From Karalla daura (Eukaryota > Chordata > Actinopteri > Chaetodontiformes > Leiognathidae): 64,000 bases of DNA. The position numbers were made by a program, and so were the translations under genes. Shown one piece after another: positions 1 through 14,352 of this stretch. The stretch spans positions 24,452,673 through 24,516,672 of the forward strand of contig CM055196.1 of NCBI GenBank assembly GCA_029224185.1. Reading direction: 5' to 3'. Positions within the stretch are counted from its first letter, which is position 1, and the number at the start of each line of letters is the position of its first letter. The notes under the pieces were generated by a model. The model saw only the letters and a program-made list of their open reading frames with translations. It did not search any database and was not told the DNA's origin.

Positions 1-285
1 CCAGTTAAGTAGCAGTTGAAGCAGCTAAAGACAGTGCCACAGAGTGCAGTCTGAATGTTAACGCTGTACCTGGTAAACCCATAACAGAAAGCTTCGTCGT
101 GGTGCGGGTGCATCGTAGATCCTTGACAGCTCTTCTTAATGCTGTCTGTGGACTGGCTGGCTGTCCAAGTTGAAGGATTTTAATCCCATATCTGTTATCT
201 TACCTACTTTGTACTCAATGGTGTTGCAGCAGTTTTCTGGTGTCTCCAGTTCAACGTGGGCAAAGACAGGATATACAGCCTGGAC

Positions 286-293
<8 letters not shown>

Positions 294-326
<33 letters not shown>
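294..326. repeat. (CA)n microsatellite
   Basis: About 16 AC units adjoining family-A copy 1. Confidence 0.97.
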
Positions 327-329
<3 letters not shown>

Positions 330-340
330 GCACACTTGAA

Positions 341-488
341 CAAAGGACCAATTTAGGGTTACCATTTGACCTAAAAATGCATGTTTTTGGACTGTGGGAT
401 GTATCGCCATGCAGACTTGAAAAGGCCCTGGGATTTGCACCAGCTGTGAGGTGACAGTGCTACTCACTGACACACTGTGTTGCCATCC
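341..488 (-). repeat. dispersed fish repeat, family A, copy 1
   Basis: Reverse orientation: CAATTTAGGGTTACC, then ATGCATGTTTTTGGACTGTGGGA, then GTGAGGTGACAGTGCTACTCACTGACACACTGTGTTGCC. This order matches copies at 24963-25145 (same orientation) and 21190-21390 (opposite). The long CA tract abuts it. Confidence 0.65.
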
Positions 489-3400
489 AAAACTCATGAA
501 ATTACACAGCAAGCAAAGAATACAAGAAACCAGCAAAAACCTGAAATAACAAAGGAGACACAGAGCAGAACGCTGTCAAACCATACGGGCAGGTTTACTG
601 CCAAACAATTGAATTCTGTTTGTTTTCACAACTTTACAAAGTCCAGACGCTGGAAATGTCTCTTTGCTTGTTTGTTGCAGCCTTGTTTGAAGAGTTGAAT
701 GTCCTGGTATTTCAGGGACTGTTTGGACTTGTTCTCTGATCATTTGACTGGCAACTGAAGTAACCATTCGAGTCTGGTGAATCGGCTCGCTTGTTTAGTT
801 TTGTTGTCATCCACTGGTTGAACGTGTACGAGCTTTGCCCAGTGCATTCCTCTGTGCACCTGCAGGCCACTGACATGGTAGGAATGGGAACTTTAATGGG
901 GTCATCGAGGGAATAAAATACTCAAGCCTGTAAGGTGCATGAATGGACTTCTCTTACAGTCCACAGCTGTGTTTTGGTGACAGCTTTCCTCGGGTGTTGT
1001 AGACAGATTGGAGGTCATTGGAGGTCTGAAGGTGACAGAAACAATTATTTTATGTGATCTTTTTACACATTTCCTGCTCTTGTCAGCTACTTGATTACTA
1101 GTCAGCTCTTACAAGAAGAAAGTTGATAAAACCATGGAAATTCCAAGTAAATCGACTCCGGCAGCATGATTTCATCTTCACTATCGCAGAATAACAGGAA
1201 GGCTGTGAAAAATCCATTGTTCACAGACATGTAACAATGAATGTCCAATTGTGTTATGGTGAATAGGTATACTACGACATGACTTCCATGTGACACACAC
1301 ATGGGCTGAGCTCAGGCCGTAGCATGTCAGCATATGGATAGCATGTGGCTCAGCTGTTGCCCAGGTCACACAGGTCTCCTCCATCATGTTGTACCCATTT
1401 AAGGAAATGCCCGGGACAAATGATTGGTTTAAAAGGCACTCCCATGACCATGAGTGATTCAATTGCCCCTCAAATAATTATGTCCTGGCAGTAGTTCCAA
1501 GCTCCAGGACTTTTAGCCCTTGGACACAGGTTCTTGTTTCCTGACTGTCATGAAAGGAAGCTGATTACAGACTGATTGTGGTCCCAATTCAACAGAGCAA
1601 GGAAGTAGAGTGCAAAGAAAATAAAGCTACTCTGACCTTGAGTGATAACGTGTAATGTGTCATTGATAAAAAAAGCGTGCGAGTGAATAGGTGTGGAGAG
1701 AGAAAAAAAACAAAAACATGCCAGTCATGAGAAAGTACCAGCAGGAACAGGTGCGTCAGAGCAGCATGAGATGGGAATAAATTGACATTTATTGATAAAC
1801 GGTGAAATATCAGTGGATCAGTTTCAGCCAGTTCAGATAGAGCCAACATGGCCAAGAGGCGGCAGCTCTAAAGTGAGGCTGTCTTTCAAGGAAAAAGGTC
1901 GCTTCACCACCTGTACAGCTTCCTTTTGGCCACAGCTGCAGTTAATGTGCGGGAATGTCACGCGTTTGATACCTTACTTCAGAGTGAAGTAGTAAATGGT
2001 GCTGACGTCACGGTGCCATCACAGTGGAAGGTAACTTTTAACTGTCCAGTCTGCTTCTTTTCTTCAATGAGCAAAAGGAAAGAAAATGAAAGCTGCCACC
2101 AGCTGTGAGCGGGTCCTCGCATTTGCACCCGTTGGGGTACTGGCACCCGCAGGGTTAATGCAGATCCATTCCAAGACTCCTCTTTTTTAGCACGCTTTGA
2201 AGAGGATCCTGCTCTGGACGGAGCAGCATCCTAGTGATTCAGTGACAATGAACTCTCACTGTCATTCACAAGCGCCCTCCCCCTCTTCTCAAACTAACGC
2301 AGAGGCTGACGGGCTGGATTGTAATAATGTAATGTTCTCTGTTACTTTTTCTTCTGTAACTTTAGAGAAAATTTATACTTGTAAGAGAACTAAAATTCAC
2401 CCTGACACAAGGTCATGCATTCATGGCCATTGTTAATTCGTCAGCAAATACATCTTGAGACATAAACCTTTATTATTGCAGTCACACTTAGTATAATACT
2501 GCAATGAAACTGAAATACTGTCCATGGTTTCACAAAAATCATTTTTATTGAGTCTCATATTGAGTTTCATCTGCCTGTCTCACTAAATGGAGTTGATCAG
2601 GTTAAGAGAATGAGGTGTGTGTGTGTGTGTCAATTTACAATATGTCATTTCTTGTTAGTACAAAGGGGCACCATGAGCAAAATGACATGCGAGACATGTG
2701 CGTTTTGAACATTTATAATACTACATTTTTGTCAGTCCCAATGTGCATGGCAAAAATTGTGCGTTTTTGAGCGTGTCCAGGCCCCCAAAAAGTGATTACT
2801 TATTCTTAAGAATCATAATAATACAGTAATCCAAAACTACCAAGAGAACTGGTCACAGAGTAAGAAACAGAGGGAAGCATTGACAGGAGACTAGAACATC
2901 TACATGAAGAAGCTCCAGTAAGGTCCATTTCTATAAAGATGATTAGGCTGTGCTCATAAAGGAGCTGAATATTAAAATCTGGATGGGAGGAAATGGAAAA
3001 AGGTCCTTCATAACCTGCTGAATAAACTCATATAGCCACGTTGTCATTAGGTGTTCAGAGTGGTCAGGGGCCTTTATTTGTCTCCCTCCTTGGCTGTAGT
3101 GCCCAGGCACCTAAAAACCAGTATTTTCCAAAGGGAACCTCCCCAAGAGATATATCAGTCAAGGCTTTCAATTATTATTCCATGTTACGTGTTCTCATGA
3201 GCTGTTTGATTGTCTGCTTAAGAGAGCTCATTCCCTTACCCAACAAGAATTGATAAGAGGATCGATAAGGAATTGGATCAACAACCAAGATCTGTAATGG
3301 AATTGGAATTGTTAACTTCTTATCAATTCCCATCCCTCATGCTGCTAGAACCTGAAAGAATACTGGAATACGTCCAGTACAGCCATGGCAGCCGACGACT

Positions 3401-4679
3401 GTGGGCATCCATTCAGGAAAAGTTCTTCCAGGCAAGCTTCCATAAAAGTCTCCCACTTCAGCAAACATGACCTTGAGGACTTTCTCCTGACATGACTTTC
3501 ATTATCCTCAGTTTCCACCTCACAGCCAGGAGCTTACTCTTCCCTGTGAATCCCTTGAGATGGCTTCCAGCTGCACAAACTGATGAAGGAAGAGCATTTA
3601 GCAACCAGACCTCTCTTGTTTTTGTGACTGTGAGTCAGCTGAACTTGGACCACGGCTTGCTGGCTCCTTGTACGAATGCACTTGATGGATCAGTCCCTCA
3701 TGTATCCATGAATGCAGCTTGGATGAGTGTTCAAAAAGGAGGTTGTTTTTTTATTTTTGAAAAATGTGTTTTCGGTTGTTCAGTTGCGACAGGAGACAAA
3801 TAAGCTTCAGTGTTTCTTCAGCAGCTCCGGTTTAGATAAAAGTCCCCAGTGATAATTAAGAGCAAACAGCAGTTCAAGTGGAGTCACTTTGGACAAAGAT
3901 TTGATGGTGGGTCTTTTCCAGAAATAACAATGTGTGCAAACGACAGTGGTAGCAGCAGCTTGAAATCCTTTTAGTGTGTAAGTCAATGAAACAGCACAGG
4001 ATGGCTTAAATGTGGCTTAGGATGTGTATGTGGCCAGGATTAACATGTGAAACAAAAAAACCATCTTAGATGAGGATCAGTCTCTTTTTCAATTTTGGTT
4101 TTGAAAAATCAAAAGAAGAAAAACAGGATGAGTTGATCACGTCACACCATGTGGAATCACACATCACCTTCCTGGGTTAAAGGGATTAACGGGACTCATC
4201 TGCGTAAGGTCAGACCACCTGTTGGTACAGTAGGTCTCGCTGGATTTTTACAGTTCATTTTTGTCTGAAAAGGTGACGTGCAGCACTTCAAGGTCTTGTG
4301 TGAGGGATTTACTGGTTGCTGCCTAATCTTCTACTGGAGCTGCTAAAGACCACAAACCCTGAAAGATCCAGCATGATGTTTGGTTCATCCATATCGCAGG
4401 CCATGCTTCCTTTGTTGATATGAAAGGATGAAAGTATTGAAACCACAGTTGATGTTTATCACAAACATATTTTCAGCTTCAACCACAAAATGTGGTTTCT
4501 GCTAGTACACTGATGTCCGGGGGATATTTTAGGGTCTGTTTTGTAGATCTGCTGCCACCTCTGTCTGCTGCCTTCTCCTCACATTCGTGTGCTTGTGAAT
4601 CACACGTGCAAGGACGGCTGTGAGTGTGACTTTTCTCAGGGTGTCCCAGGTGTGTATGTGCAGAAGCCTGTGAGTTGTG
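489..4679. other. intergenic, no gene seen
   Basis: Open frames up to 103 codons occur on both strands, but none has splice context, family motif or coding bias. A short (GT)8 is at 2614-2630. Confidence 0.5.
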
Positions 4680-4930
4680 AATGTGTGTGTGTGTGTGTGT
4701 GTATGTGTGTGTGAGTGTGGGAGGCAGGCAACAACAAAATAGTTCCAACAAAAGCCGTGCGTGCTTAATGAAGGTTAGGAATGCTCACTAGTGCGGCCGC
4801 ATACATAAAGTAGAGGAAGAATGCATTATTCACACACTCAAATGTCTGACAAAGCTCTTTATCTTCATTAACTGTCTGTTTTTGAAGATGTCCCCTCCCA
4901 CTCTGTCTGTGCATGTGTGTGTGTGTGAGT

Positions 4931-4966
<36 letters not shown>
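4680..4966. repeat. two GT microsatellites (4680-4715 and 4911-4966)
   Basis: Impure (GT)n tracts, with AT or AG interruptions, 195 bp apart in the same orientation. Confidence 0.93.
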
Positions 4967-4967
<1 letters not shown>

Positions 4968-4989
4968 AATCAGCACAGGACCCTAGTCA

Positions 4990-5400
4990 CAGGTCAGGGG
5001 CTCTAAGGTTACTAATAGCCCACACCAATAGACTTGTGATCCACGTCTTGCCCTTTATGGCACTCTTCCCTGCGGCCAGAGGAGAATGCCTTACCCCCCA
5101 GGTGGGGAGCGCGAGCCTGGCCAGCCCCGTCCCGAGAGGCCGTAACAGGAGGCTTATCGGAGCGCCAGGCTGTGCTGTAATACTCCTGTGAAAGGTCTTT
5201 CAGGCCGCCTCCCAATATTGATTTTTCTGGGCAGGAGAGAAATGGAGAAGGCCCCCTCAGAAACACTGGAGGGACACAGAGACGAGATAGGTTTACCCAT
5301 CCGTCGGCCATACAGGGTTAATGTTTTATTTGGGTCTGCTTGTGTAAACAAAGCACTTGCGTAACCTTCCACTGCAGACTATTTCCTGCTAACAGACTAC
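4990..5400. promoter_or_regulatory. possible conserved non-coding block
   Basis: Non-repetitive and of mixed composition with no coding frame. It contains a forkhead-like TTGTGTAAACAAAG (about 5340), a CCAATATTGATTTT run (about 5211-5225) and a GGGTTAATG element. It looks denser in sites than its surroundings. The call is by appearance only. Confidence 0.2.
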
Positions 5401-5852
5401 GCACAGGTTGCAACTAAGAAAAAATTATGTACTTTGTGATTTATTACCGCCATACAGACTATTAATGAAAACAAGTAAATCGAGTTAGAGTGTGGTCTGA
5501 ATTCCACCCTTCTTTCTTTCTGCTTGAGTCCCTCTGCACGCAGGGCTGCAAAACGACTGTGCTTTCAACTCCTGAACCGCTCAAACTGACCTCCAGAGCC
5601 CTGAGGCTCAACCTGACAACCAGGAGACACCCTCGCACCACTGCATCGCCCACTTGATCGCAGTAAAACCAAAACAATTATATAGCTGTGTAAATGTTTC
5701 CCAACCACAACTGATTGACATGCAGCTTAACCTTCAATTTTATTTCAATGTGATTGTAAACAGAGACTTTAAACGGAGAGTTTAATTAGAACCGGTTCAT
5801 CTACTTCACTGTCATTGCACAAGGAAAAACAAAATTAGGAATGCCTGCCCTC

Positions 5853-5900
5853 AGACACACACACACACACACACACACACACATTCACACACACACACAT
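5853..5900. repeat. (CA)n microsatellite
   Basis: Two CA blocks split by a TT. Confidence 0.95.
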
Positions 5901-6669
5901 TTTCTTGACTTTCCAAGGACCCACCAACGTTGTCACCGAACAAAGAACCTGGCAGCAGGTGCAGTGTGTCCTTGACCAGCGAATACCAAACTGATGAGGA
6001 AAACTGTTTATGTCTAATTTTATCTGTAGAATATTTATGTGTATGTATGTGAATGTATGTGAACAGACTGTGTGATGAAGTGGTGAGTGAAGGTCATTTG
6101 AGCTACTGGTCCAAGCAGAGAACGTAAGGTTGTATGTGAATGTCATGGACAGACACCATGATATGAGTTATCGCTTACCAGCAAATTAGCTTCTCATTGT
6201 GTTTACACATTTGTCTACGCATTTCAATGTAATTATAGATAAGATATTTGTATGTGATGGAAATTAAATGGAGGTAATGCATGTCAGGGGCAGAAAGTAG
6301 GAGATGGCAGCAAACAGTATTTGACGATTTTGCAAATCGTATTCCGCATGGTAAGAGTGCATGAAGGTATTGTAATCTGCATAGTGCAACTTCAAACCTA
6401 TAGGGAAATTAAATTCATGAACGTACAAGTGAGAAGGCGATTGTGTTCAACGTCAGGTGTGGATGTCTCTCTGGGTCTGGGTGGAGAAGCCAACCACTTG
6501 TGGAAATTTTTGTTGTCCTCTGGAAGACCACCTCTAACTGGAGAGGTTGATGGAGGTCACATCTGAGGCTTTGTTATCTAAACCTGGGTTAATTTGATCT
6601 CTTTTTTTAATACTCAATAATTTCAAGGTGTATGTTGACGCTTTAAGTCTGTTGTCAACTACCATCGAC

Positions 6670-6673
<4 letters not shown>
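5901..6673. other. intergenic, no gene seen
   Basis: Nothing recognised. Confidence 0.5.

Positions 6674-6722
<49 letters not shown>
6674..6722. repeat. (TA)n microsatellite
   Basis: About 24 uninterrupted TA units. Confidence 0.98.
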
Positions 6723-6726
<4 letters not shown>

Positions 6727-6889
6727 TAGATTAGAGCTGTTTGGTACGGCACTGCTTGTTGTAAAATGCTGAAAACAGAACCGAAAGAGTTGCAGTGATG
6801 ACCCCTCAGAGTGAATGAAATGGCAGAGTGGGAAACTGAACACAACACTGTGGAGACAGAGTGACAGATAGTGATAGCGGGAGATGGCT

Positions 6890-7230
6890 CACCTCCGTGG
6901 GAGGAGGTGGGGGGAGGAGGACGGGGGTGTGTGGATGAATCGCACAGACAAGGGGGGCCTTGAGAGCTCTTGTTCAGTGTCACCTCAGTGCGGAGCGAGA
7001 GTGCGCGACGATTCCACCCCCGTCATCTGATCTAAGGTCAGCCCTCCGCAGTGTGACTCAGTGGCTCCTGAATGCTGCTTTCAGGCCTACTTGAGGATGA
7101 ATCACTTAACTGCAGCCTTTTATTTCTAGAGAGGATCTCATTTCTATGCAGCCGCGCTTCCGCTCCGAAGGGAACGTTGGTCAGCACCTCGCCCCCACGC
7201 GAGCTACTGCAGCCTCCATCACACCATCTG
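6890..7230. other. GC-rich island without recognised gene
   Basis: Locally G/C-rich with scattered CpG (GCGCGACG near 7005, GCCGCGCTTCCGCTCCGAAGG near 7151). A 109-codon plus-strand frame spans part of it (7072-7401) but matches no family I know. Regulatory use is possible. Confidence 0.25.
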
Positions 7231-7410
7231 GATCGCTGTGAGTTTAATAAGAGTGGAATAAATCAAACACCCTGGAGCACCCGGAACGTATGCTATGACC
7301 TCTCCTGTTTACCCCGTTTATGGAACTACAGAGACACACAGTACGTTTGTGCAAACGCGTCTCTAGAGACTCACAGGAAATTCACTGGTCTGAGTCTTTA
7401 AGATATCACT

Positions 7411-7457
7411 CAGAATACACAGAATACACAGAATAACACAGAATAACACAGAATAAC
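7411..7457. repeat. short tandem repeat of CAGAATAACA
   Basis: Five imperfect copies of a 10-11 bp unit (CAGAATACA / CAGAATAACA). Confidence 0.85.
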
Positions 7458-8511
7458 CCCAAATGGAAGAACATGGCTTTGTGGACTTTCAAAACTTTTG
7501 AGAGTAATCAAATAGTTCTGCCAAAACCAAATGTCTCCCTTGAGACACTTTATTTGCAAATGCATCAACAAAAGAAGTTGGATGGGTGTTGCCATACTAT
7601 GTAGACTTGAATAACATGCCGCTTCCCTATTCAGACTCCCTTTTGACTGATTTCAAAGGAGAAACATGATAATACTAAAAGCTAGCTGACAAAAAATGCA
7701 AACAAAAGCCACCTCCCTCTTTTAGTATTATGACATGAAAGACACCTGTTCTTTCTCAGATGTGGCACAAAATAATATGTAATGAATACCATAGATAAGG
7801 ACATCATCTGGCAGACCTGACTTTAGGATGCTGACATCTACTACGTGACATACAGTATGTCTAGGCTGTGGGATCTATAGCTCAATTCTGCTGTTGCTGA
7901 TCATTTAGTTTGTTTTATTGTATTCTAAATATTCTGACTATGTACTTGACTGGTCACAGGTTGTTTGCAGAGCGGGAGGAGTGGGAGGAACAATTCTGCA
8001 CCCAATTTCTCCTCAGGAAAATGTTACGTGACTCACATTAACCAACAATACTGTGTTACAGTTAAAAAATGGGTGTGTGTTCCAAGGTGTGTACCAATAA
8101 AAAAATATTAAAAAGTTATTACTACTGCAGCGATTCCCATTGCATTAGGAGTTCACATCAAGGTCACATCAACATAGGGTTGTTATCCTCACCTAGGAAA
8201 ACACCCAAAAGGCATTTATCAGGGTTTCGGGCTCAGACCGACTGAGATGAGATGTTTTGTCAGCAAAAACATTCTTCTTCACTTGATTTAATTCACTAGG
8301 ACGTTGCATTGACTTGCATTCGGGCCCTGGAGACTAACGATGCATGCTTTACCCCAATTTAAACACCCGATAAAAGGATGAGCTCCTCTGGCCCAGGGAT
8401 CTAAGAGATTTGATCTGCCACAACACCAGCATTTCTCCAACTTCATCTCCTGCTTGGGACTATTGCCCTCCTCACTCAAACCTAACTGCACACAGTGGTA
8501 TTGACATTTGT
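7458..8511. other. intergenic, no gene seen
   Basis: Nothing recognised; frames are short and random-like. Confidence 0.5.
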
Positions 8512-8538
8512 ATGTGTGTGTGTGTGTGTGTGTGTGTT
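8512..8538. repeat. (TG)n microsatellite
   Basis: About 13 TG units. Confidence 0.95.
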
Positions 8539-11500
8539 GACATTTTTAGAGAGTTTTTAGAGAGCAACTACAGTCTAGTCCAGGGTAGGGGGTAAAACGC
8601 CCCACAGCGGTCGGGTGGGCGCTCTCTGCCTTCTTCTCTGGATGGGATCAGTACAGAGCAGACTGTACCATGTAGTACATGTGCTGCGTGTTCTGTGTGT
8701 TCTCTGCACTCTATAAAGCAAAAGCTCCTTCTAAAAAGCCTGTTTAGTTTTAAGCTTGTAAGCTTATGGTTATCGTATACTTACACATACATACACTTGG
8801 TAAATATAGAAACTAGCATATTTATCCTGTCCCTCCAAAGTTAGAAGTTTAGTGAAACATGTTAAAAATGAAGCAAAAGTAAAGATAAAATTGTTTCTGG
8901 TCAATGTCTTTGGCCCTTGGACAACATCTGCAATAAGACGTGTCACAGGCTAATTTTGGTGGGGTAGATTTGTGTCATTGTTCATTTAGATCATCGCTGA
9001 TATTCCTGGCTCATGCTTTGAGATATTGCTTCATTATTTTCATCCTTTGCATTGCTTATCCTGCGGTGAATCCCAACATGACGCTGCCTCCTTCCAGCTT
9101 CACAGATGAAACCAGACTAAACTGGAGACAAGGGCCTGAGGAGAGTTTCTGGTCACACCTAAACTTTGCATGCATGTGCCAAACACTCAAGAGCAAGCTG
9201 TCTTGTGCAAAACCCAACCCTCTGTGTTCTGTTTAGTATGTAAACAAGTGATCAACATCAGGGAGTGTTGCAGTGTGTTGGAACTGGACTGTGCCATGCT
9301 ACCACTTCAGTGTTTATGATTCCCTAATCGACTTTTTTGAGGATATTGATACTCATGTCAGGGTCGCAAGGCGGGAATCTCTCCTCCCTGATAAAAATAC
9401 ACAAGGCACATGATGATCCACTGGAGCTTTGGAACAAAGCTCTATCGAAAGATTAATCAAAAGCAGCAACTGAAGAAAATCCATCAGTGCATTCCACAGA
9501 AACTTGTGCAAGAGATCAGACAAGGTAGCTGTCGGACCTCTGTGACAATCATCAAATTGAGGTATGTTCTGCTGCACTGAGGCCTCAACGGCTTCCCTGT
9601 GTGCACCCAGACCTCTATCTCTGTATCAGTGGGTCAGAGTCGAGCCACTGAATTCAGACTGTTCTGCTTTTGGGCAATCAGACACAAACACAAGCAGAGT
9701 CTGTCATCTCGCTCTGCTGTTTTCACATTGTATGTTTTAGTTTTGGCATTAGCATGTTAATGATGTTTTTGTGGCAGTAACCAAGTTAAACAATCTTAAC
9801 GTGCAGTGCAAAAAAAAAGACATTTGCAGGGGAAAAGTTGGAAATTTGACTCCATTTTCTGTTTTGTGAACTTCATAAACTCATACTGAGAGATTTTGTT
9901 TTGCTTCACGCACCAGCCAGAGGAATTTCTCCGCTTAGGCCTCACTGCTCGCTGACGGCACTTCAAGATGGATTAATTCTTACATTTCTCCTGCATCTTA
10001 AGGTCAGCTCCAGAAATCTGGAACAAAAACCTGCATTAAAGGAAAAATGATTAGATCCCTTGTGCATCATTTTACGGGGTTATTGAATGAAACCCAACTC
10101 TCAACCCATTACTCAGAGAAGACGCTGCAGCCAAGCTCCACCCGTATTTGTGACATAACAGAAATGACACAAAATGCCAGATTTGTTGTACTTGGATGAT
10201 CAGATGTGTAGGCTGTACAGGTACCTGTCACTCAGTGCTGTGTGATGATTCACTCCTGTTAATGACAAGATCAACTAGTTTCTGAGGCTTTCTTGTGTGT
10301 CAGTGAACAAAAACGCAATCGCCAAAATAATGAAGCATCGACAACATTGTTTAACTTGTTGATACTGGAATGAGAGCATTAAAATAATAAACAGTGGTTG
10401 ATATGAAATTATACAAAAGCACCTCACTGACATGTTTCTTTTTCAGCAAAGTTTCTCAACATTTCTTTTTTCTTGATACGTGGCTCCAACCTCAGCAAAC
10501 TCACTTGCACCTTTTCACGGCTGATAGACAAAACAAACAGACTCATACAAACAAGAACATTTCATAAAACATAGAGCAGAGGAACACCCTAATGGGAGCA
10601 GATAGCACGACTCCAAAACATTCCAACCACCCTTTTGTCTGTCTTCACAAAGACAAATAACAGGCAGTAAGTTAAATCATGAGGGAAAGAGCAGGGCGAA
10701 AAGTGAAGAGAGGAGGCTTGCACTAAGCCTTGCTTAAAGGAGGGTTTTAATCACTTTAATAACTTTAATTTTGTTTGTTTGTTTCACATAGTTTTCAGTA
10801 GAGAAACAACATCCTGGAACAACACATTCTACATATTACAGTAGCAATAGCATTCAAAATAACCATATAAATGTTTTCATTTTGCTATGACTTCTGCCAT
10901 ATAAATCATTCAGTGAAAATAGAAGTCTTCAGACATCAGTAATATCAGTGGAGAACATCAATCCTCCAAGCACTGATAACAGCTGTCACTGCAGGCAAAA
11001 ACCCTGTTTCTGAACTCTCAGACCTTCAGACTCTCCTCCTTGTTATTTGTCAGTGTTCATCACAGACCAAACAGACCTGAGAGCGATTAGCAGCACCTCC
11101 GGAAGTACCACGGGAGACTGACGAAGAACTACGAGTGAGTCGGAGGTTTTGCTGAAACTGCTGCTGCTCAGATGCATTCATTGTCTCCTTGGCTCTGAGT
11201 CGCTCTGTCACTCTGGGGAGCCGAGTGCATGAGGGAGCCACGTTCGCTCAGACGCTTTCACCACCTGAGGCCATGGACTTTTTTTTTGTTCGTGTGAGTC
11301 AGTGAATGAGTCAGAGTGAGCTGGCGAGTACACATATGTCACATACGCCCCCACGAAGCACACAGCAGCCAAGGAGAAACAGAATGCACTAAATTCATCA
11401 TTGAAAGATCATTCCACTTTAATCTGCAGGGGATTACATCGCGAGAGGATTAAATAAGCAATGTCTTGGCATGGACTCCTTGAAAAACTCAAAAGCCTAT

Positions 11501-11809
11501 TGATGTCATAGACACTGTGTACTCATGTGGCAAAATCCACAAAGGCACAATTCTCTTACAGTTGTATGTGATGACATTCAAACATCAATCAACTAGAGAG
11601 GCAGTGTGTGTGTTGGTTTTCCCACGAGCGGAGGCACGGTCGTCTTGAACCTGTGCTGCTCTGCAGCCTCGTTCCAGCCAAACATGCAAAAACTGGACGT
11701 GGATGTTCATTATGCATAAGGTGAATGATATCTGGATGCTGCACTTGTCTTTATGTTTATTTCAAGTATGGAATCGCTGTTGATGTAACAATATCTTATT
11801 CAGAATATC

Positions 11810-11811
<2 letters not shown>
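8539..11811. other. intergenic, no gene seen
   Basis: A/T-rich with no repeat I recognise. The minus-strand 63-codon frame at 11050-11241 has Ser/Gln-rich codons but no splice context. Confidence 0.5.

Positions 11812-11861
<50 letters not shown>
11812..11861. repeat. (GT)25 microsatellite
   Basis: Uninterrupted GT repeat; it explains several open frames of Val-Cys. Confidence 0.98.
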
Positions 11862-11862
<1 letters not shown>

Positions 11863-14352
11863 ATATGTCAATCAATTTGTTATTCATGTTGTGGGAACAT
11901 ACATACAATCTGCTGACAGTCATCCTCACCTCTCTTGCTGTGAGAGGCACACCTTTCTCTCTTGTTTATTTCAATTATTTTTATTTTACAAAATGGATGT
12001 GAGCCAGTTTCAGCTTCGACCTGTGGTGGCTGGTGTGACCGCACGCAGTGAACGGAGGTGAAGGTGTTCAGATCATATCAACACGGAACGACTCGCTGTG
12101 GAAACATTTCAATAAACCGATCACCTAACATGGAAATCAAAGAAGACAAAGCTGAGGCTTCTTGAGAATGTGCTCCCCTTTGTGTTGAACACCCTGAAGC
12201 ACTCTCACCACCCACACCCTCCACACACAGCTGGACTTCATCCATCTCTCCCGTTGATTATTACCCCTCCCTGACATTATCAGCCCAGCAGTCTCCAAGC
12301 TTCCCTGTCCCATCATGACAGCAGTGAGAGACGACTGATTGCTGTATTGTGTGTTTTTGTGTTTTTGTGTTTTTTATTTTTTCTACTTCTTTAATTGGGG
12401 GTGTGTGTCCCATTGTGAGAGTTGTAGCGTGTGCAGAACTGGAGTTCTTTGACAGGCAATAATCAGCCTCGCAGACACTCATCACTTAAACTTGTAATGG
12501 AACATGCAGAGCATGTAACCGAGAAAATACATAAAATGCATACAAACTGGATGTTTGTTGTCATGCAGTGTATTGCTAGTTTCCCAGCTCTACTTACAGA
12601 GCTGATCATACCATAGAAACTGCTGTTTATCTCAGCTGTTTGACATATGCTTCTGTGTTAGTTCATTAGAGGAGAGCAAATGTAAATAGGAAAAACAAAG
12701 TAAATATTTTATTTGCTGAGGAATTCAAGAATGCTGATGCTAATGTTGTGTAACACAGAATCAAAGTGTGTAATCCACTGTTATGAAATAATATCTAAAG
12801 CTTTACAGTGGGTTCAATAAATCTTGTTGATAGCAGATTCACTTAGACTGTGATGATTGCCTGGGGCATTGTGGGGATCAAGCAGATAAGTGAAATTCTT
12901 CTTTCAAATTACCACAATGGCTCTGCCCTGTGTTTGATCTAACAGTTGTAAGACTGCGCCCTGGGCTCCAAGTAAACAAAGAGCATGCACAGCCCCTGTT
13001 GAAGGAGCACAGTTAGGTGGTTAGGTAGTTAAGATAAGGAAAAACAAGCTAAGTGTGCAAAAAAAAAGCTCCCTCCCACATGAGGACAATTAGCATATGA
13101 AGAAGAAATAGTCCCAATAAGAACTGGAATGTGTGGTTTGTGCATGGACTAATCCAAACCCTTTGAGCTTGAATGGAGAAGAGATCAAGATATGAAGCAA
13201 CAGGGAAGCTCCAGACAAAAGGAGAGATCTGCAAGTGCTGAGCAGCAAATTTATCAAAGTACATTGCACAAACATCTTGACAAACACATACATCTAATGT
13301 AACTCGTCTGCTCAGAGCACAGATATGTACATGCTGCCTGTGTTGGTGCAAATCACTGAGGGTTATAGGGCTCACAGTTGCACTAAAGAATACTGCACAA
13401 AACACAACCAAAGTGCATCAAAGATGCATCAAAAAGCATAATCTTAAAGTACAAGACCAGAGGAGCAACAAACAGCACAGCAAAGGACATAAAGTAAATA
13501 TGCACAGAATACTGCACAGTTACACTGTGCTAGTAACAAGTGCTCCACAGTACAAGCTGCTCTGATCCAGCCACGGTGCACCACTTACAGAGCTAGGACT
13601 GAGTAAAACAGGAGGAGTGGGCCTGGCTTTCTTCAGCTCTGCGACATTCTGCAGGTTTCTAAGTGTGTGTCAAACATCAGCTACACAATAAATAACTGCA
13701 GCTATGAGGATATCAATTACAGTCCCAGGCTTCTCTCAGCTTTAGCACTGCAGCTGAGGCGAACAGGGGTTAGTGTGTATTTTGCAGTGTGTGCACTACA
13801 TTCACACCCTGCTGACAGATGTTATGTGCCAGGTCCATGCACTTTTCCTGGAGCTTCTCACATACTCACACACTGACCGTAACCGTAGGCTTAACCAACT
13901 TTTCAGTCAGTTGACCACAGAGATCCATCCACCCATTATCTAATATTCCAAAGCTGAGTCTCTCCTCATGATTACTATCTAGACTTTTTTTCCCCCAATT
14001 TTTCTGTTCCCAAAGCCCAAGTCAGCTGATTGGAGGCAGTCACACATTTCAGTTCAATCAGATCCGCCTTCTCTTTCTCTCCTTTCTCTTTCAAAGGAGA
14101 AAATTTGCTCGCCAAAAGTCAAACGCAGCACAAAGGCCCACTTTTATTTAGTGCAGTCGCTGCAGCTTGCAAACCAGTCCAGTGACTGGATCTCAGTGGG
14201 AGAGAGTCTGGGTGAGCTGCTGGTGGGACCAGGTCTATGGGCTGCAGAACAACATTAACTATATTTAAACGACTAGTTCATGTGGAGTTTACTGCACTTA
14301 TTGAGAGTTGGCAGAGAGGAATCATTTTAAGTTAAAAGAGCATGAGACTGAT
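11862..14352. other. intergenic, no gene seen
   Basis: Nothing recognised on either strand. Confidence 0.5.

Noticed and set aside
4791..4800. NotI-like GCGGCCGC next to ACTAGT, as in cloning vectors
   Set aside because: Flanks are ordinary genomic sequence with no vector backbone; chance occurrence.
11050..11241. 63-codon minus-strand Ser/Gln-rich frame
   Set aside because: No splice sites, promoter or family similarity; composition alone is not enough.
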